Below, one piece after another: positions 32,679-40,895 of a stretch of DNA of 47,414 nt (its first letter is position 1; each line of letters opens with the position of its first letter). Where the stretch lies: assembly GCA_028718375.1 (NCBI GenBank), contig JAQULZ010000006.1, positions 1 through 47,414 of the forward strand, read 5' to 3'. The stretch comes from Victivallaceae bacterium (GTDB lineage Bacteria > Verrucomicrobiota > Lentisphaeria > Victivallales > Victivallaceae). Both the position numbers and the translations under genes were made by a program. The notes beneath the pieces are model-generated. The model searched no databases. It was given only the letters and a program-made list of their open reading frames with translations, and was not told where the DNA came from.

Positions 32679-33221
32679 ATGAAAAGGATCATGACGTTGT
32701 TCGCATTATCGGGAATGGCCCTGGGAATGAACGGCGGGGGAGCGGGTAAATTCCTGCTGACTTCGCAAAGCTTCAAAGACGGCGGCGCGCTGCCGGTTGA
32801 ATACACCAAGGCCGTGGGGGGAGAAAACGACTCGCCGCAGCTTTCCTGGTCCAAGGTGCCGCCCGGGACCAAATCATTCGTCATCTGCTGTGTCGACATT
32901 CATCCGATAGCGCGGCGCTGGATACATTGGCTGGTGGTGGATATTCCGGCGACGGTAAGTTCGATTGACCGGGATGCTTCCGGGGGCAATATGCCGGCCG
33001 GAGCAAAGGAATTGAGCAACACTTTCGGTACGCCCGGGTGGGGCGGGCCGAAACCGCCTTTCCGTACCGGCGTCCATAAATATGTCTTTACGATTTACGC
33101 CCTGAATACGGCGGCGCTGCCGCCGCTGAAAGGCCGCTTGTCCGAAGCTATGCTGTTGCGCCTGCTCAAAGGGAAAGTACTGGCTCAGGCTTCCATCACC
33201 GGTACTTACGAGCAGAAATAA
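32679..33221 (+). CDS. YbhB/YbcL (PEBP/Raf kinase inhibitor-like) family protein
   Basis: A 180-residue phosphatidylethanolamine-binding-like protein. A hydrophobic N terminus (MTLFALSGMALGMNGGGAG) may act as a signal peptide. The body shows the family features: DGGALPVEYT, the conserved SPQLSWSKVPPGTKSF, CCVDIHPIARRWIHWLVVDIP, the GWGGPKPPF stretch and HKYVFTIYALNTAALP. The ligand pocket appears intact. Function of bacterial members is poorly known. GGAGG precedes the ATG, and the gene follows the SEDS gene by 46 bp. Confidence 0.92.
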   Translation: MKRIMTLFALSGMALGMNGGGAGKFLLTSQSFKDGGALPVEYTKAVGGENDSPQLSWSKVPPGTKSFVICCVDIHPIARRWIHWLVVDIPATVSSIDRDASGGNMPAGAKELSNTFGTPGWGGPKPPFRTGVHKYVFTIYALNTAALPPLKGRLSEAMLLRLLKGKVLAQASITGTYEQK

Positions 33222-33236
33222 GCGGTCAAGCTGATC

Positions 33237-33294
33237 GGTAAAATTCGGCTCAAAAGAACCATCGAAATGTCTATGAATGAGAACGAATTGGTAT
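33237..33294 (+). repeat. partial 156-bp foldback repeat, copy C (one arm)
   Basis: This 58-bp stretch matches the last part of copy B (17203-17259) with few differences, from a GGTAAAATTCGGCTC start to AACGAATTGGTAT. The other arm and the central hairpin are missing. It begins 16 bp after the PEBP-family stop codon. Confidence 0.75.
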
Positions 33295-33364
33295 TAAGTC
33301 AGGCTCAAAATTTTTCCGGCCGGAAATACGCCCTTATTTGAGATTATCGCAAATAAATTCCGTG

Positions 33365-34438
33365 CTATCTGCTCCAGCCGGATAATCCCAGGATAATCCG
33401 GGTTTTACCGGTAACTATATAGGCTTCTCCGGTAGAGCCCAAGCGCAAATTGTAAGGCTCTTTGGTCAGCAGAATCCGGACCGGATAATAATTTCGGCCG
33501 GCGCGGACTTCCGGCATGCCGCCGATCTGGATGACCTGGCCTTCGAAATAGCCGTATTCCAGATAATTATACTGACTGCTGGCGATGCGCGCGGTCTGGC
33601 CTTCCTGAATCCTGAAAATCTGTTTTTCGTCAATATAAACCGTGAATTTCTTCTTATCCGCCGTGGCTACCCGCACCAGCGTATCGCCGGGCGAGACATA
33701 AGCTCCCGGCTTCGGAGGAATATAGCGGATGATGCCGTCCTCGGGAGCGGTAAAGACATAATCGTTTACATGTTTCGTCAGCAGTTTCAGTTCGATTTCC
33801 TTCCCGCGCCGCCGGGTTTTGAGCAGGGTCAGTTCACGGGCGGCCTTCGCGATAATTTTCTTGGCCAGGCCGTTGGTAAGAATCGCATAATCCTTGCGCA
33901 GATTTTTCAGCTCGGTCATATTGGTCAGATGTTTCAGTTGTTTCTGCTGCAGCGTCATCAGCGAAACCGCTTTGCGGTCGTAAAGCTTCTGAAAAATTTC
34001 CTCTTCGATGGCGCTTTTCTGACAGCGCAATTCCGCGCTCTGCAAATCAATCCCGGTATGGCGGTATTCCTTGGGCAGCGGATCATGGCGTTTGATCGCC
34101 AACTCGGCTTCAGCCACTTCAATCTCGGATTTGAGTTCATCGATCTCGTTTTTCAGCAAGCCGATTTTCTCCTGCAGGTCCCGGTCGTCCAGATAAAGCA
34201 GGACGTCGCCTTGCTTAACCAGGTCGCCCTCGCTTTTCGTTACCGCCTTGATTTTGCTGAACACTGCGGCCTTGAGCTGATATTCGCGAAAACCTTCGAA
34301 CGTTCCCCGTCCCGTAACCGTGTTTTCCATGTAGCCGAACACCACGATCCCGATGATGATCAGCAGCAAAATAAATAATACCACGATCAAATGGCGGAAC
34401 AGCCGGAGGGTCTTCCGGAAATTATATTTGCTCGTCAT
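33365..34438 (-). CDS. HlyD family membrane-fusion protein
   Basis: A 357-residue periplasmic adaptor. It has one membrane anchor (about 17-42, HLIVVLFILLLIIIGIVV), a first lipoyl half (VFSKIKAVTKSEGDLVKQGD), a long coiled-coil hairpin (about 90-215), the second lipoyl half (YVFTAPEDGIIRYIPPKPGAYVS) and a beta-barrel ending GSTGEAYIVTG. The ATG at 34438 has GGAGG 7 bp upstream; an earlier ATG at 34459 does not. It is downstream of the MsbA-like exporter on the same strand but separated by 446 bp of hairpin-rich DNA, so cotranscription is uncertain. Together they would form a type I-style export pair lacking an adjacent outer-membrane channel. Confidence 0.9.
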   Translation of the reverse strand: MTSKYNFRKTLRLFRHLIVVLFILLLIIIGIVVFGYMENTVTGRGTFEGFREYQLKAAVFSKIKAVTKSEGDLVKQGDVLLYLDDRDLQEKIGLLKNEIDELKSEIEVAEAELAIKRHDPLPKEYRHTGIDLQSAELRCQKSAIEEEIFQKLYDRKAVSLMTLQQKQLKHLTNMTELKNLRKDYAILTNGLAKKIIAKAARELTLLKTRRRGKEIELKLLTKHVNDYVFTAPEDGIIRYIPPKPGAYVSPGDTLVRVATADKKKFTVYIDEKQIFRIQEGQTARIASSQYNYLEYGYFEGQVIQIGGMPEVRAGRNYYPVRILLTKEPYNLRLGSTGEAYIVTGKTRIILGLSGWSR

Positions 34439-34500
34439 GGCCGTCCTCCTTTGAATCAAACGGCTTTAATTTCCATTTGCATCGGTTTGGTCAAAACTTC

Positions 34501-34530
34501 ACACTTCCTTTTCGCTTCAAACGGAAGTGT
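34501..34530. repeat. 8-bp inverted repeat upstream of the HlyD gene
   Basis: ACACTTCC (34501-34508) and GGAAGTGT (34523-34530) are perfect inverted copies around a 14-base loop, 63 bp before the HlyD start, where an operator or terminator could sit. Confidence 0.35.
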
Positions 34531-34642
34531 CATATACTCCACTGAAACTCTACTCGATCGCTCAGCATTTTAAAAAAAAATTACTTCGTCCTTTTTTGAA
34601 AATATCGCTTTTCGAGAATGGATTTGCATTCTGTGGGGCCGC

Positions 34643-34764
34643 CGATACCGGGGTATCGAAGGCGCTCGAAGATTGCGGAGCCGGCTCAAAAGATCGCAAC
34701 TGCGACGCGGCGAGCGTCTTATGGCCGTATTTCCGCATTGCGGTTTCGGACGATATTCATATCG
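34643..34764. repeat. cluster of five perfect short hairpins
   Basis: The gap 34439-34884 has no convincing gene. Within 122 bp are CGATACC-GG-GGTATCG (34643-34658), GAGCC/GGCTC (34678-34687), TCGCA-AC-TGCGA (34694-34705), CCGCA-T-TGCGG (34733-34743) and CGATAT-TC-ATATCG (34751-34764). Stems are perfect and loops 0-2 bases. It could be a structured leader, a palindromic repeat element or decayed sequence. Confidence 0.6.
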
Positions 34765-34884
34765 CCCCTCAATCGCAAGACGAAAATCCAATCCGTAATC
34801 CTGCTCGTCAAAGTTAAAATTTCAATCGTATAGAGTATACATCCGCCTTCTTTTCATTTTTTTCATGAAATTTTTACCCCTCCT

Positions 34885-36603
34885 TCAAACGGTTACTTTC
34901 TGTTGGGCGGTGTACAATTCCTGGTAAACCCCCGGCTTGCCGATGAGTTCCCGGTGGGAACCCATCTGGACGATTTCGCCGCTGTCCAGGACGACGATCA
35001 GGTCGGCGTTTTTAATTGTCGACAGCCGGTGCGCAATGATGATCGTCGTCTTGTCATGCATCAGGTTGTCCAGCGCCGTCTGCACCAGAAATTCCGAAAC
35101 CGTATCCAGAGCGGAAGTGGCTTCATCCAGGATCAGAATACTGGGATTCTTCAGGATCGCCCGGGCGATGGCCAGCCGCTGTTTCTGGCCGCCGGACAGA
35201 CTGGTGCCGTTTTCGCCGATGATCGTGTCGTAGCCGTTTTCCAGACTGGAAACGAATTCGTCGACATTGGCCATGGCCGCCGCCCGTTCTACTTCGCCGC
35301 GGGTGGCGCCCTTTTTGGCGTAAGCGATGTTGTCCCGGATCGAGCCGCTGAACAGAAACGGTTCCTGAAGCACTACCCCGATATGGTCGCGGTACGCCGC
35401 GCTCGCGTATTTCGAAATAGGCACTCCGTCGACGGTCAGTTTGCCTTCCTGAATATCGTAGAACCGCAGCAGCAGATTGGCGATCGTGGATTTGCCCGAA
35501 CCGCTGGGCCCGACCAGCGCGACCTTCTGCCCGGGTTTGATGTCCAGCGAAAAATTCCGGATTACCGGGGTATCCTTGTAACTGAACGACACGTTCTCAA
35601 AAACGATATGCCCTTTTATCCCGCAGATTTTAAGGGGGTGAAGGGGTTCCTTGATTTCCGGGATGACGTTGAGCAGGTCGGAAATGCGTTTCGCCCCGGT
35701 TATTCCCTGGGAAATCCCCATGGCCTGGGCGGACAAATTGCTGATCGGCGCCATGAACATGCCGACGTAAGTGTAAAAGGCCACGAACTCCCCGAGGGTC
35801 ATCTTTGAAGCATGGACCATTCCCATGCCCAGGCCGATGGTGATCAGATAAACCAGCAGGTTCAGGTAATCGGTCAGCGACCAGCAGGTGACGGATTGAG
35901 CCCCCAGTTTGATGTGCAGGTCCAGGGTCGGCCGCAGATTGGAAAAAAATTCCCGGCATTCCGTCCGTTCTTTGGAAAAGGTCTTGACCACTTTTATCCC
36001 GTTGATGGTTTCACCGAGATTGGCGGATATTTCGGACATTTTTTCCTGGAGGCTCAACGAGCAGTCGCGCATGAGCTTCCTGAAATAGTGGAAATTGATG
36101 AAATACAGCGGCAGTACCGCCAGCACCACCAGGGCCATTTTCAGATTGAGGCATAACAGCACTACCGCAATGATCAGAATGATAAACGACTGGTTGACGA
36201 TGGTGATGAAGATGGTGATCAACTGCTGGGTCAGCGCGACGTCGCTGATCACATTCGAAATGAGTTTCCCGGTGCGGTACTCCTCGTAAAAACGCAGCGA
36301 TAAGCTTTGTAAATGTTTGAACAGCTTCTGCCGGATATCGAGCAGGGTGCGCATGGCGGCATAGGTCATCAGATAGTTCGAGATATACCAGAAAATCGCC
36401 CGGCCGGAAAAAACCAGGAACATCCCGCCGCACAATAGAACGAACAGATTGTAGTCGGCGTTGGGAATGATTTTATCGATGGCGATTTTCAGCATCCACG
36501 GCAGGGCCAGCCCAAGCACGGAAAATGCGGACAGCGCAATTACCGAGCCAGACAATAAATAACGGTACGGCCTGATCAGCCGGAAAAAACTGAACGGTAA
36601 CAC
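34885..36603 (-). CDS. MsbA-like ABC exporter (fused permease and ATPase)
   Basis: A 572-residue half-transporter: six membrane helices in residues 1-320, then an ATPase domain. Walker A is GPSGSGKST, the Q-loop region is VVLQEPFLFSGSIRDNIAY, the signature LSGGQKQR, Walker B ILILDEATSALD, and the H-loop IIIAHRLSTI. Everything needed for a working homodimer is present. Family members export lipid A, lipids, peptides or drugs; the closest general label is MsbA/lipid flippase type. The substrate cannot be settled. The HlyD adaptor gene follows on the same strand. Confidence 0.94.
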   Translation of the reverse strand: MLPFSFFRLIRPYRYLLSGSVIALSAFSVLGLALPWMLKIAIDKIIPNADYNLFVLLCGGMFLVFSGRAIFWYISNYLMTYAAMRTLLDIRQKLFKHLQSLSLRFYEEYRTGKLISNVISDVALTQQLITIFITIVNQSFIILIIAVVLLCLNLKMALVVLAVLPLYFINFHYFRKLMRDCSLSLQEKMSEISANLGETINGIKVVKTFSKERTECREFFSNLRPTLDLHIKLGAQSVTCWSLTDYLNLLVYLITIGLGMGMVHASKMTLGEFVAFYTYVGMFMAPISNLSAQAMGISQGITGAKRISDLLNVIPEIKEPLHPLKICGIKGHIVFENVSFSYKDTPVIRNFSLDIKPGQKVALVGPSGSGKSTIANLLLRFYDIQEGKLTVDGVPISKYASAAYRDHIGVVLQEPFLFSGSIRDNIAYAKKGATRGEVERAAAMANVDEFVSSLENGYDTIIGENGTSLSGGQKQRLAIARAILKNPSILILDEATSALDTVSEFLVQTALDNLMHDKTTIIIAHRLSTIKNADLIVVLDSGEIVQMGSHRELIGKPGVYQELYTAQQKVTV

Positions 36604-36910
36604 CTTGAAACTCCGTTTTTAATTGGATACACCAGCAATAAGCAAAATATATGCCAAACTGTCGCTCAACCGGATAACTGATTTATTATCAATGAATAAT
36701 GACTTTTGTAACGGCGCAGAAGTTTTTCCGGATACTGTATCACTAATGACACATTATAAAAATAACCGGAATAATGTTTTTAGTGTAATTGATTTGTTAT
36801 CAGCATATTGTTGCTGTTTTTTTAATGATACATACTGTTTTATTTGTGATACACTTTAGTTGATGAATTCCGGATTTTGGACGGCCCCGACAGAAGTTAC
36901 CATTATTGAA

Positions 36911-37101
36911 AAAACAGTGTTTTCCGTCCGGCTCGCCCACTCAAACGTCCGGAAAAAACGCGCTCCGCTGATTTTTCCCGGACATCGCTTTGCAAGAGCG
37001 GTACTTGTTCAAGCGCAACAAGTTGCGCAGTTACTTTCGAGCATTGGAGATGCTCGACCAGCGCTTTCGGCCGCTGGATCACCGACCAGAACAAGTTCTG
37101 G
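36911..37101. repeat. six-hairpin cluster in the 644-bp gap before mutS
   Basis: Successive inverted repeats are AAAACA-G-TGTTTT (36911-36923), GTCCGG-A-AAAAA with TTTTT-C-CCGGAC (36947-36983), GCGCAAC-AA-GTTGCGC (37013-37028), TCGAGCAT-TGGAG-ATGCTCGA (37037-37057), CCAGCG with CGCTGG (37058-37077) and CCAGAAC-AA-GTTCTGG (37086-37101). The rest of 36604-37247 is AT-rich with no supported gene. A weak open frame through it has a TTG start and no ribosome site, and the hairpins explain it better. Confidence 0.6.
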
Positions 37102-37247
37102 ACTATGTCATTTTTTTTACTTTTGTCGGGGCCGTCATTTTGGTGTCTGAATTTAATTTAATCCGGTTTTTGGCGTTCGATTCTGGACAATCCCGAAATC
37201 GGGTTAATATTATAGGAAGCATTTAATTCCAAGGTACCGGAGGCAAG

Positions 37248-39893
37248 GTGAGCGATATCCAACTGACCCCGATGATGAAGCAATATCGGCAGTCGAAAAA
37301 CGAAATTCCCCAGGATGCGATTTTATTGTTCAGGATGGGGGATTTTTACGAGATGTTTTTCGAGGATGCGGGCCGGGCCAGCCGGCTGCTGAACATTACC
37401 CTGACCAAACGCGCCGGGGTGCCGATGGCCGGCTTTCCTTACCATGCCCTGGAAAAACATTTGCCGGCGCTGCTGAAAGCCGGGGCGAAGGTCGCTGTTG
37501 CCGAGCAGGTCGAAGATCCCAAACTGGCCCAGGGGCTGGTCAAACGGCGGATCATTCGGATAATTACCCCCGGTACGGTTATCGACGGCGCGGCTTTGCT
37601 GCCGGACAAGAACAATTTCCTGGTCGCGGTGGTCCCGAACAAAAATAAATTCGGCCTGGCCTCGCTGGACATCAGTACCGGCGAATTCAAGGTAACCGAG
37701 CTGGATTCCGTGCATAAGATCGAGACCGAATTGACCCGTCTGGGTACGAAGGAATGTGTTATTCCCCAAAACGAATATGAAAAATGGGAAAAGAACGGAA
37801 GCTTTCCGGTCGCCGCCCGGAATTTCATCTGGACGCCGCTGGAAGACTGGATTTTCGCTTACGATTTTGCCGAGGAACTGTTAAAACGGCAGTTCAAAGC
37901 CGGGACGCTCGACGGGTTCGGCTGCCGCGGCTTGCGGGCGGCGGTGTGCGCGGCCGGCGCGGTATTGCATTATGCGATCGAAAATCTGTGCCAGGATGCC
38001 GATCACGTCAAAAAACTGTTTGTCTATAACGACCGCGCCTACCTGGAACTGGATTCCATTTCGCAGCGCAATTTGGAATTGGTTGAAACAATTTTCGGCG
38101 GCGATAAGGCAAACACGCTTTTAGGGATATTGGACAGGACTTCCACCGCGATGGGCGGCCGGCTGCTGCGGGATTGGATTCTGCGCCCGCTGTACGAACG
38201 AGACCGGATTACCGCCCGCCTGGATGCGGTAGAGGCTTTACGCGACGATCCCCTGACGTTGGCCGAATTGCGCGAGACCATTGCCTCGATCCGGGACCTC
38301 GAACGTATCATCGCGCGGCTGAATATCGGCACCGCCAATGCGCGGGATCTGCTCGCACTGGCGACCGGCCTGGAACTGGTGCCGCCGGTCCGGACGCTGC
38401 TGCACAATTTCGACGCGGTGCTGCTCGCTGAACTGCGCGGCCGGCTGCATGAGCTGCCCGAGTTGACCGGGCGGATCTTCAGCGCCGTTGCGGAAGAGCC
38501 GCCGCAAACCCTGACGGACGGCGATATTATCCGTTCCGGCTTCAGCGCCGAACTCGACGAATTGCGCCGGGCCTCGACGGAAGGTAAAAACTGGCTGAGC
38601 AATATCCAGAAAAAAGAGCAGGAGCGCAGCGGCATTAAAAACCTCAAAGTAAGATTTAACAAGGTTTTCGGGTATTACATCGAAATCAGCAAATCTAATC
38701 TGGAACTGGTGCCGGAAGACTATATCCGCAAACAGACCCTGGTCAACGCCGAACGCTTTATCACGCCCGAACTCAAAGAGCTGGAAAGTAAAATCCTCGG
38801 GGCGGAAGACAAGGCCAAAGCCCTGGAATATCAGTTATTCCAGGAGCTGCGCGCCTTTACGCTGGAATTTACTTCCCGAGTGCAGGAATGCGCCGCGGCG
38901 CTGGCGAATATCGACGTCATCGGCGCCCTGGCGGAGTGCGCCCGGATGTATTCCTATGTCCGTCCGCATATCAGCGAGGACGAAACTTTGATAATTAAGG
39001 GCGGCCGGCATCCCGTTCTGGATGCCGTTATGCAGGGCGAGCGCTTCGTTCCCAATGACACGCTGCTCGACGGGGATGAGAACCGGATGATGATCATTAC
39101 CGGCCCGAACATGGCCGGCAAATCCACCTATATCCGCCAGGCCGCCTTGCTGGTCTTAATGGCGCAGATGGGGTCGTTTATTCCGGCGGACAGCGCCGTC
39201 ATCGGTCTGGTTGACCGGATTTTCACCCGGGTCGGGGCGGCGGACGACATTTCCCGGGGACAGAGCACGTTCATGGTGGAAATGGTGGAAACCGCCAATA
39301 TTCTGAACCACGCCACCGCCAAAAGCCTGGTGATTCTGGATGAAATCGGGCGGGGCACCAGCACTTTCGACGGCCTGAGCATCGCCTGGGCAATTGCCGA
39401 ATTTCTGCACGATACCCCGGGCAGTCAGGCGCGCACCCTGTTTGCGACTCATTACCATGAGCTGACCGAAATGGCGCTGACCCGGCGCGGGGTTAAAAAT
39501 TATAATATTGCGGTCAGGGAATATGGTGACAAGATAATTTTTCTTCGTCAGATCGTGCCGGGAGGAACGGATAAGAGTTATGGCATCCATGTCGCCAAGC
39601 TCGCCGGTTTGCCCGATTCAATCATAACCCGGGCCAGTGAAATCCTGGAAAACCTGGAGAATTCCGCCATGTCCAAAGACGGCGACGTGATTTTGGCCAT
39701 GCATCATAACCCCGGCGATCCGGTCCGGTATTCCGCCGAATTTGACGGCGATGACGACTTCTTCGGAGTTACGGAAATGAAAAAAAAACAGGCAGCGGAA
39801 AAAAATCCGCCGCCGCAACCGGTTCGCCCCGGCCCGCCGGCCGGGGAAAATCCGCCGTCTTCCGCCGCGAATTTTCAGCCGATGCTGTTCTGA
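37248..39893 (+). CDS. mutS: DNA mismatch repair protein MutS
   Basis: An 881-residue MutS of normal length. The N-terminal mismatch-binding motif FRMGDFYEMFFEDA contains the Phe-x-Glu that stacks on the mispair. The core and lever (about 260-570) lead to the ATPase, with Walker A GPNMAGKST, the signature-containing segment DISRGQSTFMVEMVETANIL, Walker B LVILDEIGRGTSTFDG and the helix ATHYHELTEM. The C terminus has a Pro-rich tail ending ANFQPMLF. It starts at GTG 37248 with GGAGG 5 bp upstream. mutL is not nearby. Confidence 0.97.
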   Translation: MSDIQLTPMMKQYRQSKNEIPQDAILLFRMGDFYEMFFEDAGRASRLLNITLTKRAGVPMAGFPYHALEKHLPALLKAGAKVAVAEQVEDPKLAQGLVKRRIIRIITPGTVIDGAALLPDKNNFLVAVVPNKNKFGLASLDISTGEFKVTELDSVHKIETELTRLGTKECVIPQNEYEKWEKNGSFPVAARNFIWTPLEDWIFAYDFAEELLKRQFKAGTLDGFGCRGLRAAVCAAGAVLHYAIENLCQDADHVKKLFVYNDRAYLELDSISQRNLELVETIFGGDKANTLLGILDRTSTAMGGRLLRDWILRPLYERDRITARLDAVEALRDDPLTLAELRETIASIRDLERIIARLNIGTANARDLLALATGLELVPPVRTLLHNFDAVLLAELRGRLHELPELTGRIFSAVAEEPPQTLTDGDIIRSGFSAELDELRRASTEGKNWLSNIQKKEQERSGIKNLKVRFNKVFGYYIEISKSNLELVPEDYIRKQTLVNAERFITPELKELESKILGAEDKAKALEYQLFQELRAFTLEFTSRVQECAAALANIDVIGALAECARMYSYVRPHISEDETLIIKGGRHPVLDAVMQGERFVPNDTLLDGDENRMMIITGPNMAGKSTYIRQAALLVLMAQMGSFIPADSAVIGLVDRIFTRVGAADDISRGQSTFMVEMVETANILNHATAKSLVILDEIGRGTSTFDGLSIAWAIAEFLHDTPGSQARTLFATHYHELTEMALTRRGVKNYNIAVREYGDKIIFLRQIVPGGTDKSYGIHVAKLAGLPDSIITRASEILENLENSAMSKDGDVILAMHHNPGDPVRYSAEFDGDDDFFGVTEMKKKQAAEKNPPPQPVRPGPPAGENPPSSAANFQPMLF

Positions 39894-39942
39894 AAGTGCC
39901 GTTCCGCATCCGAAAATAACCGTCAGGTACCCGGACTTGTTT

Positions 39943-40365
39943 TCAGGGGTTACTCGCTGTTGAAGCGCTTGAACTTACGCTGCCTGAATTAACGGACAGA
40001 TCGGTTTTGGTCGCTTTGATAACTTGGGCTATATCCGTAATATTGGCCTGATCTTTGAGGATTGACATATATCCCCTGGCAACCTTGCCCACAAAGATTT
40101 TTGCCGTCGGCGTCGGATCTTCCGTGGTCGCAATAGTGGCCGAAATATACGCCGTCCAACCCTCGGACCAGATTACTACGGTTTTATCCTTTGTCGCCAC
40201 GGTGATCTTGTCAATAGCGTCTTGTTCGCGGGTAACGGTTTTTTTAATAATTTTACCGTCTTTGTCAAATTCACAGATCGTAGTCTGCGTCGTAGCGCAT
40301 CCCGTCAAACCTGCGGCCGCCGACAATAAAATTGCCGGCACAACAAATGGAATTCGTCTTTTCAC
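39943..40365 (-). CDS. small lipoprotein of unknown function
   Basis: A 140-residue protein with a lipoprotein signal peptide: basic start MKRRIPF, hydrophobic core, lipobox LTGC with Cys at 22. The mature part begins ATTQTTICEFDKDGKIIKKTV and includes WSEGWTAYISATIATTED; it ends in a Ser/Thr-rich tail. No known domain is recognised. It follows 25 bp behind a small one-helix membrane protein on the same strand, and the pair resembles accessory genes often left by prophages. That reading is only inference. Confidence 0.7.
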   Translation of the reverse strand: MKRRIPFVVPAILLSAAAGLTGCATTQTTICEFDKDGKIIKKTVTREQDAIDKITVATKDKTVVIWSEGWTAYISATIATTEDPTPTAKIFVGKVARGYMSILKDQANITDIAQVIKATKTDLSVNSGSVSSSASTASNP

Positions 40366-40390
40366 TTTTGGTTTCCTTTGATTAAAAGGG

Positions 40391-40630
40391 TTATGGTTGA
40401 AGCCAGGATTTAATCTTGGCTGCCAATCCCAGAACGATAAGGCCGCCGATCCCGGTGATGACTCCGGTGCAGACCGTAACTAACACAGCTTTTTTGCCGG
40501 TCCTCCAGGTTTCGGCGAATTCTTTCAAGCCGGCAGCGGTTTCCGTGCTGATCCCGTGCGGACAGGCGCGATGCCGTTCGAGCTGAATGCCGATGATTTC
40601 CGCAATATCCTGTTTGTCTTTTTCAGTCAT
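40391..40630 (-). CDS. small holin/XhlA-like membrane protein
   Basis: A 79-residue protein with a charged N-terminal half (DKQDIAEIIGIQLERHRACPHG, then STETAAGLKEFAETWRTGKK) and one C-terminal membrane segment (VLVTVCTGVITGIGGLIVLGL, about 49-69). Soluble helix, conserved Cys-Pro-His-Gly and a single C-terminal anchor resemble phage-linked XhlA/holin-accessory proteins. A ribosome site is weak. It lies just upstream of the small lipoprotein gene and is divergent from the methionine-metabolism gene. Phage origin is possible but no other phage gene is present. Confidence 0.6.
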   Translation of the reverse strand: MTEKDKQDIAEIIGIQLERHRACPHGISTETAAGLKEFAETWRTGKKAVLVTVCTGVITGIGGLIVLGLAAKIKSWLQP

Positions 40631-40780
40631 TTTGTCAGTTTTTCCTCATTCTCCGGATTTCATTGAATCCGCCTCCGGGTTGTCCGTGGTTCAATAACCG
40701 GATTTGAATTGTTCTCTGCTGTTATATTGATTGTCAACCGGGACCGCAGAATTTCGGTATTGGGGGATAATAATATCGGG

Positions 40781-40822
40781 CCGCCGGCAAAAATACGCCG
40801 AATGTCCGATTTTTACCGGCGG
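40781..40822. promoter_or_regulatory. strong imperfect dyad in the divergent region upstream of the MTHFR fusion gene
   Basis: CCGCCGG, one mismatch and AAAAAT (40781-40794) pair with ATTTTT, one mismatch and CCGGCGG (40809-40822) around a 14-base loop. The shape resembles the GTCCGG/AAAAA hairpin at 36947-36983. It could act as an operator or an RNA hairpin; I see no SAM or B12 riboswitch core here. Confidence 0.4.
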
Positions 40823-40895
40823 TTCGTCTTTAAAAGCGGTTTTTTGCGGTTATATTTATGATTTGTGGATTTAACCAGCGGAAAGAGACGAACTA

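Noticed and set aside
34527-34833. Overlapping open frames on both strands in the gap upstream of the HlyD gene.
   Set aside because: No ribosome sites or domain similarity; the stretch is a hairpin cluster.
36990-37226. A 78-codon open frame before mutS with a hydrophobic segment.
   Set aside because: It has a TTG start without ribosome site and runs through four perfect hairpins, which explain its low-complexity pattern better.
40631-40895. Possible SAM or cobalamin riboswitch before the homocysteine methyltransferase/MTHFR gene.
   Set aside because: Only a simple dyad is visible; the conserved cores of known riboswitches are not present.
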